The translations under genes were made by a program, and so were the position numbers. Under the pieces are notes generated by a model that made no database searches, was not told where the DNA came from, and saw only the letters and a list, made by a program, of their open reading frames with translations. A stretch of DNA of 64,000 nt from an uncultured Acidimicrobiales bacterium. GTDB taxonomy: Bacteria; Actinomycetota; Acidimicrobiia; Acidimicrobiales; Aldehydirespiratoraceae. Shown piece after piece: positions 16,146 through 24,251 of this stretch (position 1 is its first letter; each line of letters opens with the position of its first letter). The stretch lies in assembly GCA_958296055.1 (NCBI GenBank), contig CATQHS010000001.1:756277-820276 (forward strand). The letters are read 5' to 3'.

Positions 16146-17351
16146 TCAGATGATCCGCGACAGCAGGGCCTCGTAGCGCCGCTTGACTGCGGGCCACGAG
16201 AAGGCGCCGGTCGCATACTCCCGCCCGGCCGCCCCCAGGCGGCGGCGGGCCTCGGCGTCGTCCAGCAGCCGCCGCAGCGCTGCTCGGAACTCGGCCTCAC
16301 CGCGGTACCACAGTCCCCCTCCCCCGGCCCGGCAGTGCTCGACGGTGGGCGGGCACCGCCCGTTGACCAGCACCGGGACCCCGGCCAGCCCCGCCTCCAG
16401 CACCACCAGCGAGAACGACTCCATCACCGACGGCTGCACCACCACGTCGGCCGCGGCCAGCAGGCCCCACTTGTCCCGCTCGGTCACCGGGCCCAGCACC
16501 CTCACCCCTCGGCCGGACGGGGGTCGGCAGTTCACGGGCCCGGCCAGCACCAGGGTCGCCTCGTCGAACCGGCCCCGCTCGAAGGCGGCGGCCAGCTCGT
16601 GGGCGCCCTTGCCGGGGTCGACCCGGCCCAAGCACAGCACGATCCGGGCCTCGCCCAGGTTGAAGCGCCACCGCAGGGACTCTGGGGATCGGGCTGCCGC
16701 CGGCCCTCCCCCGGCCGCCTCGGCCGCCAGGGGGTCGCCGGGGGCGGGGACGGGAAGGCCGACCACGGCCTGCGGGGTGGCCGAGACGGCCGAGCGCTGG
16801 GCGATCAGCCGCTGCTCGGCCTGGCTGTGGAAGGCCAGGGCGTCAACGGAGGCGAACAGCTCGTCGAACACGCACAGGCCGAGGGGGGGCTCGGGGTGGG
16901 CCGCGGGGTGCAGCACGGTCGGCGCCGAGGCCACCATGGCCCCCCGCACCGCGGGCTGGTACAGGTACGGGTACAGCGCCAGCGCCCCGTCGCGCACCGA
17001 GGCCGCCGCGTCGATCAGGCCGGGGCTGTCGGGGCCCTGGCGGTCCACCCACTCCAGGGCGGTGTCCCGGTCGGCGGCGCCGGGCCGGGCCAGGACCCGG
17101 GCCGACCAGGCGTCGAAGTCCCGGTGGCGGTTCCGGGCAGTGGCGAAGCGGTGGACGGCCACCCCGTCGGCCGTCTCGGTTCCGGCCGGGTGCTCGTTGG
17201 CCCAGGTGAGCGCCGAGCGGGCGCAGGTGGTGAGCACCTGCACATCCCAGCCGTCGGCGGCCAACCCGACGGCCAGCAAGCGGGCCCCGGTCTCGGCCCC
17301 TCCGTGGACGTCGGGGCCGTAGCGGGGAACGACGAAGGTGAGGTCGGTCAT
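16146..17351 (-). CDS. Glycosyltransferase, GT4-type
   Basis: A 401-residue GT-B enzyme. It starts FVVPRYGPDVHGGAETGAR, the family's GGxxG/HGGAE region. The donor half has LGRVDPGKGAHELAAAF and SVMESFSLVVLEAGLAGVPV (E-x7-E). The start ATG overlaps the stop of the upstream glycosyltransferase as ATGA, giving an operon of three glycosyltransferases. Codon use is normal for the genome, unlike the upstream two, whose 3' halves are oddly G-rich. Sugar specificity cannot be told. It ends with ALLSRII and the gene before it is convergent across 17 bases. Confidence 0.85.
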   Translation of the reverse strand: MTDLTFVVPRYGPDVHGGAETGARLLAVGLAADGWDVQVLTTCARSALTWANEHPAGTETADGVAVHRFATARNRHRDFDAWSARVLARPGAADRDTALEWVDRQGPDSPGLIDAAASVRDGALALYPYLYQPAVRGAMVASAPTVLHPAAHPEPPLGLCVFDELFASVDALAFHSQAEQRLIAQRSAVSATPQAVVGLPVPAPGDPLAAEAAGGGPAAARSPESLRWRFNLGEARIVLCLGRVDPGKGAHELAAAFERGRFDEATLVLAGPVNCRPPSGRGVRVLGPVTERDKWGLLAAADVVVQPSVMESFSLVVLEAGLAGVPVLVNGRCPPTVEHCRAGGGGLWYRGEAEFRAALRRLLDDAEARRRLGAAGREYATGAFSWPAVKRRYEALLSRII

Positions 17352-18436
17352 GGCCCGGTTGGGGGCCGGTTCGGGGCTAGGAGGGGGGCCAGGGCTTCGG
17401 CGTAAACCCCAGCCGCCGCCTCCGGGCCCAACTCCGCCGCCCGCCGCCGCCCCGCCGCCGCCAACCGGCCCCGCAGCACCCCATCGCCCAACACCCGCCC
17501 AACCGCCGCCGCCACCGCCACCGGCGACTTATCCCCCAACAACACCCCCGCACCCCCCAAAGTCTCAGCCACCGCCCCCGCGTCAAACGCCACCACCGGC
17601 AACCCCGCCGCCATCGCCTCCACCAACGGCACCCCGAACCCCTCATGATCCGACAAACACACCAACACATCCGCCGCCCCATACCAACCCGCCAACACCC
17701 CATCCGAAACCGACCCCGCCCACACCACCGAAGCCCCCAACCCCAAACCAGCCGCCAACGCCCTCAACGCCCCCCCATAGGACCCACCCCCCGGCGAACC
17801 CACCAACACCAAACGAGCCCCCTCCCCCGACACGGCCCTGAACACCGAAAACGCCGCCAACAAATCATGAAAACCCTTATTCGGAACCACCCGCCCCACA
17901 AACAACCACACCGGCCCCGCCCCCAAACCCAACCCCCGCCGCAAACCCCCCGCCACACCCGCCCCCGGCGCCGCCACCGGATCAAACAACACCGGCGCCA
18001 CCACCACCTCACCCACCCCCGCACCCCCCAACTCCAACGCCCCAAACCCCGAATCAGCCAACCCCAACCGCGCCAAACCCCCCAACCGAACCAACTGAAC
18101 CCGACCCCAACGGAGCTGGTGGACCTGCTCGGGGGCCCAGGGCTCCACCAGCTCGGGCGGCGTGATCGAGTGGTAGTCGATCACCACCGGGACCCTCCGG
18201 TCGATCACCGCCTCGGCGACCACCGAGCCGATGGCGTGCTGGAGCACGGTCACCTCGGCGTCGCCGCGCCAGCGGCGCAGACCGGAGGCCAGGGGGCGGC
18301 TGTAGTCGGTCAGGTGGCCCACGTACAGGCGCACCGAGGCGCCGAAGCGGTCGGCCAGCAGGTTTCGCAGCCTCAGAGTGTGGGCGGAGACCGCGTCCCG
18401 AGCGCTCAGCTCCGGCACCAGCAGGTCGACGATCAC
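17348..18436 (-). CDS. Glycosyltransferase, GT4-type, with 3' half identical to its neighbour
   Basis: A 362-residue GT-B enzyme. The N-terminal ~107 residues (MIVDLLVPELSARDAVSAHTL onward) are unique. From VQLVRLGG to the end the sequence is identical with that of the 18433-19536 gene. The donor half contains FVGRVVPNKGFHDLL and SDHEGFGVPLVEAMAAGLPV with the E-x7-E motif. It overlaps the next gene (ATGA) and the previous one by 4 bases. Codon use flips at the repeat boundary: third positions become mainly G and T rather than C. The unique N-terminal part suggests a different acceptor. See the repeat entry for gene conversion or recent duplication. Confidence 0.85.
   Translation of the reverse strand: MIVDLLVPELSARDAVSAHTLRLRNLLADRFGASVRLYVGHLTDYSRPLASGLRRWRGDAEVTVLQHAIGSVVAEAVIDRRVPVVIDYHSITPPELVEPWAPEQVHQLRWGRVQLVRLGGLARLGLADSGFGALELGGAGVGEVVVAPVLFDPVAAPGAGVAGGLRRGLGLGAGPVWLFVGRVVPNKGFHDLLAAFSVFRAVSGEGARLVLVGSPGGGSYGGALRALAAGLGLGASVVWAGSVSDGVLAGWYGAADVLVCLSDHEGFGVPLVEAMAAGLPVVAFDAGAVAETLGGAGVLLGDKSPVAVAAAVGRVLGDGVLRGRLAAAGRRRAAELGPEAAAGVYAEALAPLLAPNRPPTGP
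17390..18113 (-). repeat. 724-bp repeat, copy 1 (3' half of a glycosyltransferase gene)
   Basis: Identical by eye to 18472-19195 at an offset of 1082 bases. The coding strand is G-rich and T/G-ending at third positions. Near-identity extends a few bases further on the 17376 side. Confidence 0.9.
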
Positions 18437-19536
18437 GGTTCGAGTTCAGCGCGCTGGGCTAGGAGCGGGGTCAGGGCTTCGGCGTAAACCCCAGCCGCCG
18501 CCTCCGGGCCCAACTCCGCCGCCCGCCGCCGCCCCGCCGCCGCCAACCGGCCCCGCAGCACCCCATCGCCCAACACCCGCCCAACCGCCGCCGCCACCGC
18601 CACCGGCGACTTATCCCCCAACAACACCCCCGCACCCCCCAAAGTCTCAGCCACCGCCCCCGCGTCAAACGCCACCACCGGCAACCCCGCCGCCATCGCC
18701 TCCACCAACGGCACCCCGAACCCCTCATGATCCGACAAACACACCAACACATCCGCCGCCCCATACCAACCCGCCAACACCCCATCCGAAACCGACCCCG
18801 CCCACACCACCGAAGCCCCCAACCCCAAACCAGCCGCCAACGCCCTCAACGCCCCCCCATAGGACCCACCCCCCGGCGAACCCACCAACACCAAACGAGC
18901 CCCCTCCCCCGACACGGCCCTGAACACCGAAAACGCCGCCAACAAATCATGAAAACCCTTATTCGGAACCACCCGCCCCACAAACAACCACACCGGCCCC
19001 GCCCCCAAACCCAACCCCCGCCGCAAACCCCCCGCCACACCCGCCCCCGGCGCCGCCACCGGATCAAACAACACCGGCGCCACCACCACCTCACCCACCC
19101 CCGCACCCCCCAACTCCAACGCCCCAAACCCCGAATCAGCCAACCCCAACCGCGCCAAACCCCCCAACCGAACCAACTGAACCCGACCCCAACGGGCGGC
19201 GGCGGCCATGGCCGGGTCCCAGCCGTCGAAGCACTCGGCCGGGGTCATGCCGTGGTAGTCGATCACCAGCGGCTCGGGGCGGGTCAGCAGGTAGTCGGCC
19301 ACCGGGGAGCCCACCGAGGCCTGGTAGATCGACAGGTCGGGCCGGGGGTGGCGGTGATGGTCCCGGTAGTCGTGGCCCCGCCGCCGGGTCGACCCGACCC
19401 GCTGGGCCGCGAAGACGGCGGCGTCGCAGCCAAGGTCCTCGGCCAGCAGCCGGTGCAGGGCCAGGGTGTGGGCCCCCACTGCATCCCGGTCGGCCAGCAC
19501 CGCGGTGAACTGGTGGACCCGCGGCCGGCGGGTCAC
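18433..19536 (-). CDS. Glycosyltransferase, GT4-type, first gene of the three-gene operon
   Basis: A 367-residue GT-B paralogue of the preceding entry. The first ~115 residues (RVHQFTAVLADRDAVGAHTL onward) resemble the other's N-terminus (DAVSAHTL versus DAVGAHTL) but differ at many positions. From VQLVRLGG on they are identical, including FVGRVVPNKGFHDLL and SDHEGFGVPLVEAMAAGLPV. The ATG start has a GTGAC and CCGGCGG context. Its stop overlaps the next start by 4 bases. The identical half includes third-position matches, so homogenisation was recent. As the acceptor-side half differs, the pair could add the same sugar to two acceptors. Confidence 0.85.
   Translation of the reverse strand: MTRRPRVHQFTAVLADRDAVGAHTLALHRLLAEDLGCDAAVFAAQRVGSTRRRGHDYRDHHRHPRPDLSIYQASVGSPVADYLLTRPEPLVIDYHGMTPAECFDGWDPAMAAAARWGRVQLVRLGGLARLGLADSGFGALELGGAGVGEVVVAPVLFDPVAAPGAGVAGGLRRGLGLGAGPVWLFVGRVVPNKGFHDLLAAFSVFRAVSGEGARLVLVGSPGGGSYGGALRALAAGLGLGASVVWAGSVSDGVLAGWYGAADVLVCLSDHEGFGVPLVEAMAAGLPVVAFDAGAVAETLGGAGVLLGDKSPVAVAAAVGRVLGDGVLRGRLAAAGRRRAAELGPEAAAGVYAEALTPLLAQRAELEP
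18472..19195 (-). repeat. 724-bp repeat, copy 2
   Basis: Second copy of the exact repeat; partner at 17390-18113. The unusual G/T-ending codon use begins and ends with the repeat. Confidence 0.9.
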
Positions 19537-19584
19537 GGCCGTTCGCCGGAACCGGGGCCGGAGCGGGCGGCGGCGCCGACGGGG

Positions 19585-19656
19585 TCAGCGGGCCATGCGG
19601 TCACGGCCGCCGAGCCAGGATCAGCGGGCCATGCGGTCACGGCCGCCGGGCCAGGA
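19585..19656. repeat. Two 36-bp tandem copies over the methyltransferase stop
   Basis: Copies 19585-19620 and 19621-19656 differ at one visible position. The second includes the last codons and TGA of the methyltransferase-like gene; the first is a non-coding duplicate. Confidence 0.8.
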
Positions 19657-20704
19657 TCAGCTCCGCGTTCTCGCCCGCGGCGGCGAACGGCCGCCGGGAC
19701 ACGGTCCAGCCGGCCCGTTCCAGCAGGTGGGCCCAGGTGGCCGGGGCCAGGCCCCGGCCGGCTCGCAAGTCCCGCTGCACCGGGTCTCGGGCCGCCGGGT
19801 CGGCGGCGACCACTGCCACCGTTCCGGGGACCCGCACCGCGCCGGTGACCGCGGCGGTCGCCGCCCAGGCCGCCCCGACGGTCAGGTCCTCGACGAACCC
19901 GGCCAGCACCGCGCCGGCCAGGTCGCCGCCGGCCAGACCCCGCAGATGGGACAGGGGGTCGTCGCGGCGCAGATCCAGGCCGTCGCGGACGCCGGCCGCG
20001 ATCCGCTCGGGGTCGCGGTCCACGCCGTAGGCCGGGACGCCGGCCCGGTCGAAGGCGGCTGGGATGGCCCCTTCGGCGCAGCCCAGCACGGCCACGGGTC
20101 CGCCGGGCCGGTCCATGGCCGCCGCGATCTCGTCAGCCGCGGCCGCGGGCAGGTCCGGGGGGGCACCGATCATGTCGGGGAAGCCCATTCCGCCGGCATT
20201 GTCGGCGCCGTCGCCGCCGGGGACCGACAGCGGGGCCAGCCCCAGGGCCTCCTCAGCGGCCCGGACCCGTTCGTCGGTGCGGTTCATCCACCGCACCACC
20301 ACGTCGTGCCAGCCGTTGAGCTGGTCGGCCAGGTGCCGCAGGTACCAGTGGACGAGACGGCGCACCGCCCCTTTCACCTGGCGCACCCCGGACCTGGTCC
20401 CCAGGGGAACGTCGGCGTCGACGTAGGCCATGCGCCCGGCCAGCCGCAGCAGCCGCTGCGACGGCTCGCCGTCGTCGCCGAGTTGGGCTATGGCCTCCCA
20501 CTGGCGCCCGGCCTCGCGCTCGAGTCGGGCCAACTCGGGCCGGTCCCGCCGCAGCGTCGCCGCCTCGGCCTCGATCTCGGCTTGGAGCCGGCGGGCGCAG
20601 GCAAGCGGGTCGTCGTCTTGGTCCGGGGCGTCGGTCGGGCCCGGGGCGTCGGTCTCGTCCTGGTCGGTTTGGTCCGGGGCGTCAGTCGGGTCGGGGTCAG
20701 GCAC
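19637..20704 (-). CDS. SAM-dependent methyltransferase-like protein
   Basis: A 355-residue protein. Its N-terminus is low-complexity (repeats of DPTDAPDQTD), followed by a helical region (~35-170). A class I SAM motif reads AVLGCAEGAIPAAFDRAGVPA, then YGVDRDPERI (the acidic end of strand 2). The downstream half is poorly recognisable, so this is a methyltransferase only by motif I. It is divergent from the GT2 gene at 20742 and upstream of the glycosyltransferase operon. A role in modifying the surface glycan is inferred from position. The GTG at 20704 is chosen as the first start not in the GT2 region; a longer frame is open but overlaps GT2. Confidence 0.55.
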   Translation of the reverse strand: MPDPDPTDAPDQTDQDETDAPGPTDAPDQDDDPLACARRLQAEIEAEAATLRRDRPELARLEREAGRQWEAIAQLGDDGEPSQRLLRLAGRMAYVDADVPLGTRSGVRQVKGAVRRLVHWYLRHLADQLNGWHDVVVRWMNRTDERVRAAEEALGLAPLSVPGGDGADNAGGMGFPDMIGAPPDLPAAAADEIAAAMDRPGGPVAVLGCAEGAIPAAFDRAGVPAYGVDRDPERIAAGVRDGLDLRRDDPLSHLRGLAGGDLAGAVLAGFVEDLTVGAAWAATAAVTGAVRVPGTVAVVAADPAARDPVQRDLRAGRGLAPATWAHLLERAGWTVSRRPFAAAGENAELILARRP

Positions 20705-20741
20705 CGAGGGGCAGGCTAATCCCCCGCCGCGACCGGCTAGG

Positions 20742-21821
20742 ATGGACGCCGAGCCGACGGTCCCACGGCTGGGAGCGGTGACCGTGATCAGCCCTCTCGA
20801 CAGCCTGTTGAACCGACTCGGCCTGCCCGGCGCCGTGCCGCCGACCCCGCCCGAGCCCGTCTTCACGGTGATCGTGCGCACCCAGGGCCGCCGGCCCCGC
20901 TCGCTGCGGGAAGCGGTGGCCTCCCTGGCCGCCCAGACCCGGCCGGGCTTCGACGCGCTGGTGGCCGTCCACGGTCCCGAGAGCGCCGCCGCCGGGGTCG
21001 AAGCCGCCCTGAAGGAGGCGGCCGCGGCCGATCCCGGTTCGCTGCCCGACCGCTGGTCGGTCCTGTCCGTCGAGGGCGGGGGCCGCGGCCGGCCCCTCAA
21101 CGCCGGCCTGGACGCGGCCCGCGGCGACTACGTCGCCTTCCTCGACGACGACGACCTGGCCGGCCCCGACTGGCTGGAGGTCTTCGCCCAGGGGGCGGCC
21201 GAGGCCCCGGGCCGAATCATCCGGGCCGCCTGCGGGGTGCAGACCTGGGCGGTGGCCGGCACCGCCGAGCCCCAGGCACCCCTCGGGCCGGTCGATCACC
21301 CCTACGCCGACCGGTTCGATCTGCTGGCTCACCTGTCCCACAGCGAGACCCCGATCTGCTCGGTGGCCCTGCCCCGGCTGGGGTTGGAGCGGTTCGGGCT
21401 GCGCTTCGACGAAGACCTGCAGGTGTGCGAGGACTGGGACCTGATCGTGCGGGCCGCCCTGCTGATCGGCGTTCACTCGGTGGCGGAGTCGACCTCGCTG
21501 TACCGCCGGGGCGACGGCGCCAACTCCCGCAGCGAGGCCGACGAGGCCCAGTGGCGCCGCGACCGGGAGCGGGTGATCGGCAAGCTCGAGGCCGAGGCGT
21601 TCGTGCTCGACGGCCCGGCGGCCCGGCGGTTGGCCGAGGCCCATTTCGTCTCCGGCGGCGGCCCCGACGCCATGGTGGAGCTGATCCCCACCCGCGAGCT
21701 GCTGGCCGCGCTGCCCCAGCGGCTGCGGGCCCGCTTGGCCCCCCTGGCCCGGACGGTCCGGAGGCCGGGACGAGCGGGCCGGGGCGGCACCGGGGACGGG
21801 ACGGCGCGGGGGACGGGATGA
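20742..21821 (+). CDS. Family 2 glycosyltransferase
   Basis: A ~359-residue GT-A protein. After a short leader it begins VFTVIVRTQGRRPRSLREAVASL, then RGRPLNAGLDAARGDYVAFLDDDDLAGPDW with the DxD-type metal site. EDWDLIVRAALL follows. It transfers a sugar to a lipid or growing glycan. The ATG 20742 is the listed start; a GTG at 20784 has the better GGGAG spacing and would remove 14 residues. The stop overlaps the ABC permease start as ATGA, so it is the first gene of the export operon. A low-complexity Gly/Arg tail ends the protein. Confidence 0.75.
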   Translation: MDAEPTVPRLGAVTVISPLDSLLNRLGLPGAVPPTPPEPVFTVIVRTQGRRPRSLREAVASLAAQTRPGFDALVAVHGPESAAAGVEAALKEAAAADPGSLPDRWSVLSVEGGGRGRPLNAGLDAARGDYVAFLDDDDLAGPDWLEVFAQGAAEAPGRIIRAACGVQTWAVAGTAEPQAPLGPVDHPYADRFDLLAHLSHSETPICSVALPRLGLERFGLRFDEDLQVCEDWDLIVRAALLIGVHSVAESTSLYRRGDGANSRSEADEAQWRRDRERVIGKLEAEAFVLDGPAARRLAEAHFVSGGGPDAMVELIPTRELLAALPQRLRARLAPLARTVRRPGRAGRGGTGDGTARGTG

Positions 21822-22612
21822 TCCGCACCAGCCTCATGCTCGTCCGCAACTTCGCGGAGCGCGAGACGAAGGCCCGCTACAAGCGCAGCGCCCTGGGCTG
21901 GCTGTGGTCGCTGATCAAGCCGCTGGTGACGGTGGCGGTCTACAGCCTGGTGTTCGGGGTCATCTACCGGGCCGCCCCGCCGGTCACGGCCAACGGCCGG
22001 GCCGAGACCTTCGCCCTGTACTTGTTCACCGGGCTGGTGGTGTGGAACTTGTTCACCGAGGTGGTGACCGGCTCGATGCAGTGGCTCCAGGGGGTGAGCG
22101 ACCTCCGCAAGAAGATCTACTTCCCCACCGAGACGGTGATCCTGGGCGGCGCGGTGTCCACGTTCCTGCAGAGCGTGCTCGAGGCCATGGTGCTGGTGGC
22201 CATCATGATCGGCTTCGGCAATATTTCGGCGACGGTGGTGTTCCTGCCCGTCGCGCTGGTGCTGGTGGCCGTCTTCGGGCTCGGCATCGGCTTCGTGGTG
22301 TCGATCTTCAACGCCCGCTACCGCGACACCGAGCACTTGGTGGGGATCGTGCTGAGCGTGACGTTCTTTTTGATCCCCATAGTCTTCACCCCCGACCTAG
22401 TGCCCGAGGAGGCCTACGGGCTGCCCGTCCGGCGGATGATGGAGCTGAACCCCCTGAACGCCATCGTGGCCGTGTCCCGGGACGCGGTGTACTTCCTGGA
22501 AGTGCCGAGCCTGTCGAGGCTGGCGACCGCGGCCGGGTGGGCGGCCGGCTCCTTCGGGCTGGGCCTGCTGTATTTCCGGCGCCGGTCCATGCAGATAAGC
22601 GAGGAGCCGTGA
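21818..22612 (+). CDS. ABC-2 type polysaccharide export permease
   Basis: A 264-residue integral membrane protein of the Wzm/ABC-2 type. About six hydrophobic segments are seen (LVTVAVYSLVFGVIYR, LYLFTGLVVWNLF and the later VFLPVALVLVAVFGLGIGFVVSIF). The conserved cytoplasmic start RNFAERETKARYKRSALGW and NARYRDTEHLV loop match glycan exporters. It pairs with the ATPase that follows with a GTGA overlap. It exports a polyprenyl-linked or lipid-linked glycan across the inner membrane. The operon order GT2, permease, ATPase, GT2 fits an O-antigen or teichoic-acid-like system. Confidence 0.85.
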   Translation: MIRTSLMLVRNFAERETKARYKRSALGWLWSLIKPLVTVAVYSLVFGVIYRAAPPVTANGRAETFALYLFTGLVVWNLFTEVVTGSMQWLQGVSDLRKKIYFPTETVILGGAVSTFLQSVLEAMVLVAIMIGFGNISATVVFLPVALVLVAVFGLGIGFVVSIFNARYRDTEHLVGIVLSVTFFLIPIVFTPDLVPEEAYGLPVRRMMELNPLNAIVAVSRDAVYFLEVPSLSRLATAAGWAAGSFGLGLLYFRRRSMQISEEP

Positions 22613-23394
22613 GCGCGTCGTCGGGGAGCGAAGCCGCGGCCATAGCCGTCGAGGGGGTGTCCAAGCGGTTCCGGCTGGAGCTGGACCGGCCCGGGTCGCT
22701 CAAGGAGGCCATCCTGCGGTTCGGCCGCCGGGATGTGCGCGACTTCTGGGTGCTACAGGACGTGTCGCTGCGGGTGCGGTCGGGCTCGTTCTTCGGGCTG
22801 ATCGGCCACAACGGCAGCGGCAAGTCCACCCTGCTGCGGCTCATCGCCGGCATCCACCGGGCCACCAGGGGCGAGATCCGCACCGCCGGGCGGCTCTCGG
22901 CCCTGCTGGAGCTGGGCTCGGGGTTCCATCCCGACCTGACCGGGCGGGAGAACGTGTTCCTCAACGGGGCCATGCTGGGCCTGGGTCGCCGCCAGATGGC
23001 CGCGGCCATGGACGAGATCATCGAGTTCAGCGGGATCGGCGAGCAGATAGACGCCCCGGTGAAGATCTACTCCAGCGGCATGTACGTGAGGCTCGGCTTC
23101 GCGGTGGCCGTCAACGTCGACCCCCAGATTCTGCTGGTGGACGAGGTGATCGCGGTGGGCGACGAGGAGTTCCAGCAGAAATGCCTGCGCCACATGGACC
23201 AGATCCGGGCCGCGGGCAAGACCGTGTTGGTGGTGTCGCACGACTCGGCTTTGATCCGCAGTCTCTGCGACGAGGCGGCCTGGCTCGACCACGGCCGCCT
23301 GCGGTGCGTGGGCGATCCCGACACGGTGGTGGACCGCTATCTCGACCATGTCGCCTCGGGCGCCTCCGATCCGACCCTCACCGCCCGGGACTGA
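22609..23394 (+). CDS. ABC transporter ATP-binding protein (Wzt/TagH type)
   Basis: A 261-residue ATPase. Walker A is G66-T74 (GHNGSGKST). The signature is KIYSSGMYVRLGFA. Walker B is ILLVDEVIAVGDEEF. The H-loop is VVSHD. The Wzt/TagH group has this TYSSGM-type signature, and no C-terminal carbohydrate-binding domain is present, so it is the short form. It powers the permease just upstream. The GTG start overlaps the permease stop as GTGA. A second exporter pair at 38291-39906 has a similar ATPase but differs in sequence, so each pair likely handles a different glycan. Confidence 0.88.
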   Translation: MSASSGSEAAAIAVEGVSKRFRLELDRPGSLKEAILRFGRRDVRDFWVLQDVSLRVRSGSFFGLIGHNGSGKSTLLRLIAGIHRATRGEIRTAGRLSALLELGSGFHPDLTGRENVFLNGAMLGLGRRQMAAAMDEIIEFSGIGEQIDAPVKIYSSGMYVRLGFAVAVNVDPQILLVDEVIAVGDEEFQQKCLRHMDQIRAAGKTVLVVSHDSALIRSLCDEAAWLDHGRLRCVGDPDTVVDRYLDHVASGASDPTLTARD

Positions 23395-23406
23395 GAAGAT
23401 GAGGTC

Positions 23407-24156
23407 ATGACTCCCCCAACCGCTCCCGATGCGACGACCGAGCCCGAGGCCCGCCTGTCGGTGGTGATGCCCTGCTACAACGAGGCGGCGACCATCGATG
23501 AGATCGCAGCCCGGGTGCTGGCCAGCCCCCACACCGCCGAGTTGGTGATAGTGGACGACGGCTCCACCGACGGCACCCGCGACCGGCTGGCCCGCATGGA
23601 CGACGAGAGGGTGAAGGTGCTGCTCCAGCCCCGCAACCAGGGCAAGGGCGCGGCGCTGCGCCGAGGGTTCGCCCATGTCTCGGGCGACTTCGTGATCGTG
23701 CAGGACGCCGACTTGGAGTACGACCCCGCCGACTGGGGCGCATTGCTGGACCCGCTGGTCAAAGGCTTGGCCGACGTGGTGTACGGCTCGCGCTTCCAGT
23801 CGGGCCGGCCTCACCGGGTGATGTACTTCTGGCATTCGATGGGCAACCGGTTCCTCACCGCGATGTCGAACATGTTCACCAACCTGAACCTCACCGACAT
23901 GGAGACCTGCTACAAGCTTTTCCGCCGCGAGGTAATCCAATCCATAACCCTCAAGGAGAACCGCTTCGGGTTCGAACCCGAGGTCACGGCCAAGGTGGCC
24001 GCCGGAGGCTGGCGCATCTGGGAAGTGGGGGTCTCCTACTCAGGGCGCACCTATGCCGAGGGCAAGAAGATCAACTGGCCCGACGGCGTGAGGGCGCTGA
24101 TCTGCATCATCAAGTACGGGATCACCACCCGCCTCCAACGCCGGGGCACAACGTAG
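23407..24156 (+). CDS. Family 2 glycosyltransferase (dolichol-phosphate mannosyltransferase-like)
   Basis: A 249-residue GT-A enzyme with the DPMS-type signature: SVVMPCYNEAATIDEI, then ELVIVDDGSTDGTRDR, and VIVQDADLEYDP (the metal-binding DxD equivalent). ETCYKLFRREV and ENRFGFEPEVTAKVAAGGWRIWEVGVSY are conserved in polyprenyl-phosphate sugar synthases. It makes a polyprenyl-phosphate-linked sugar, a donor for surface glycans. The start ATG is 12 bases after the ABC ATPase stop, so it ends the export operon. The defence island begins 95 bases downstream. Confidence 0.85.
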   Translation: MTPPTAPDATTEPEARLSVVMPCYNEAATIDEIAARVLASPHTAELVIVDDGSTDGTRDRLARMDDERVKVLLQPRNQGKGAALRRGFAHVSGDFVIVQDADLEYDPADWGALLDPLVKGLADVVYGSRFQSGRPHRVMYFWHSMGNRFLTAMSNMFTNLNLTDMETCYKLFRREVIQSITLKENRFGFEPEVTAKVAAGGWRIWEVGVSYSGRTYAEGKKINWPDGVRALICIIKYGITTRLQRRGTT

Positions 24157-24251
24157 GCGACCCCGTATTCTTGCCGTCATGTTGAAGAGCCCCAGCAATC
24201 TGATCAAGCCAGCCGAGTCCGCGGTGAGCGGCTGATCAGACGGCGTCAACT

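Noticed and set aside
18727-19848. Long plus-strand ORF full of Pro/Arg/Gln across the glycosyltransferase repeat
   Set aside because: It is the complement of two real glycosyltransferase genes; composition is an artefact of the G-rich coding strand.
24179-24235. Small ORF MLKSPSNLIKPAESAVSG before hsdR
   Set aside because: Only 18 codons, no Shine-Dalgarno of note, and no independent support; could be chance.
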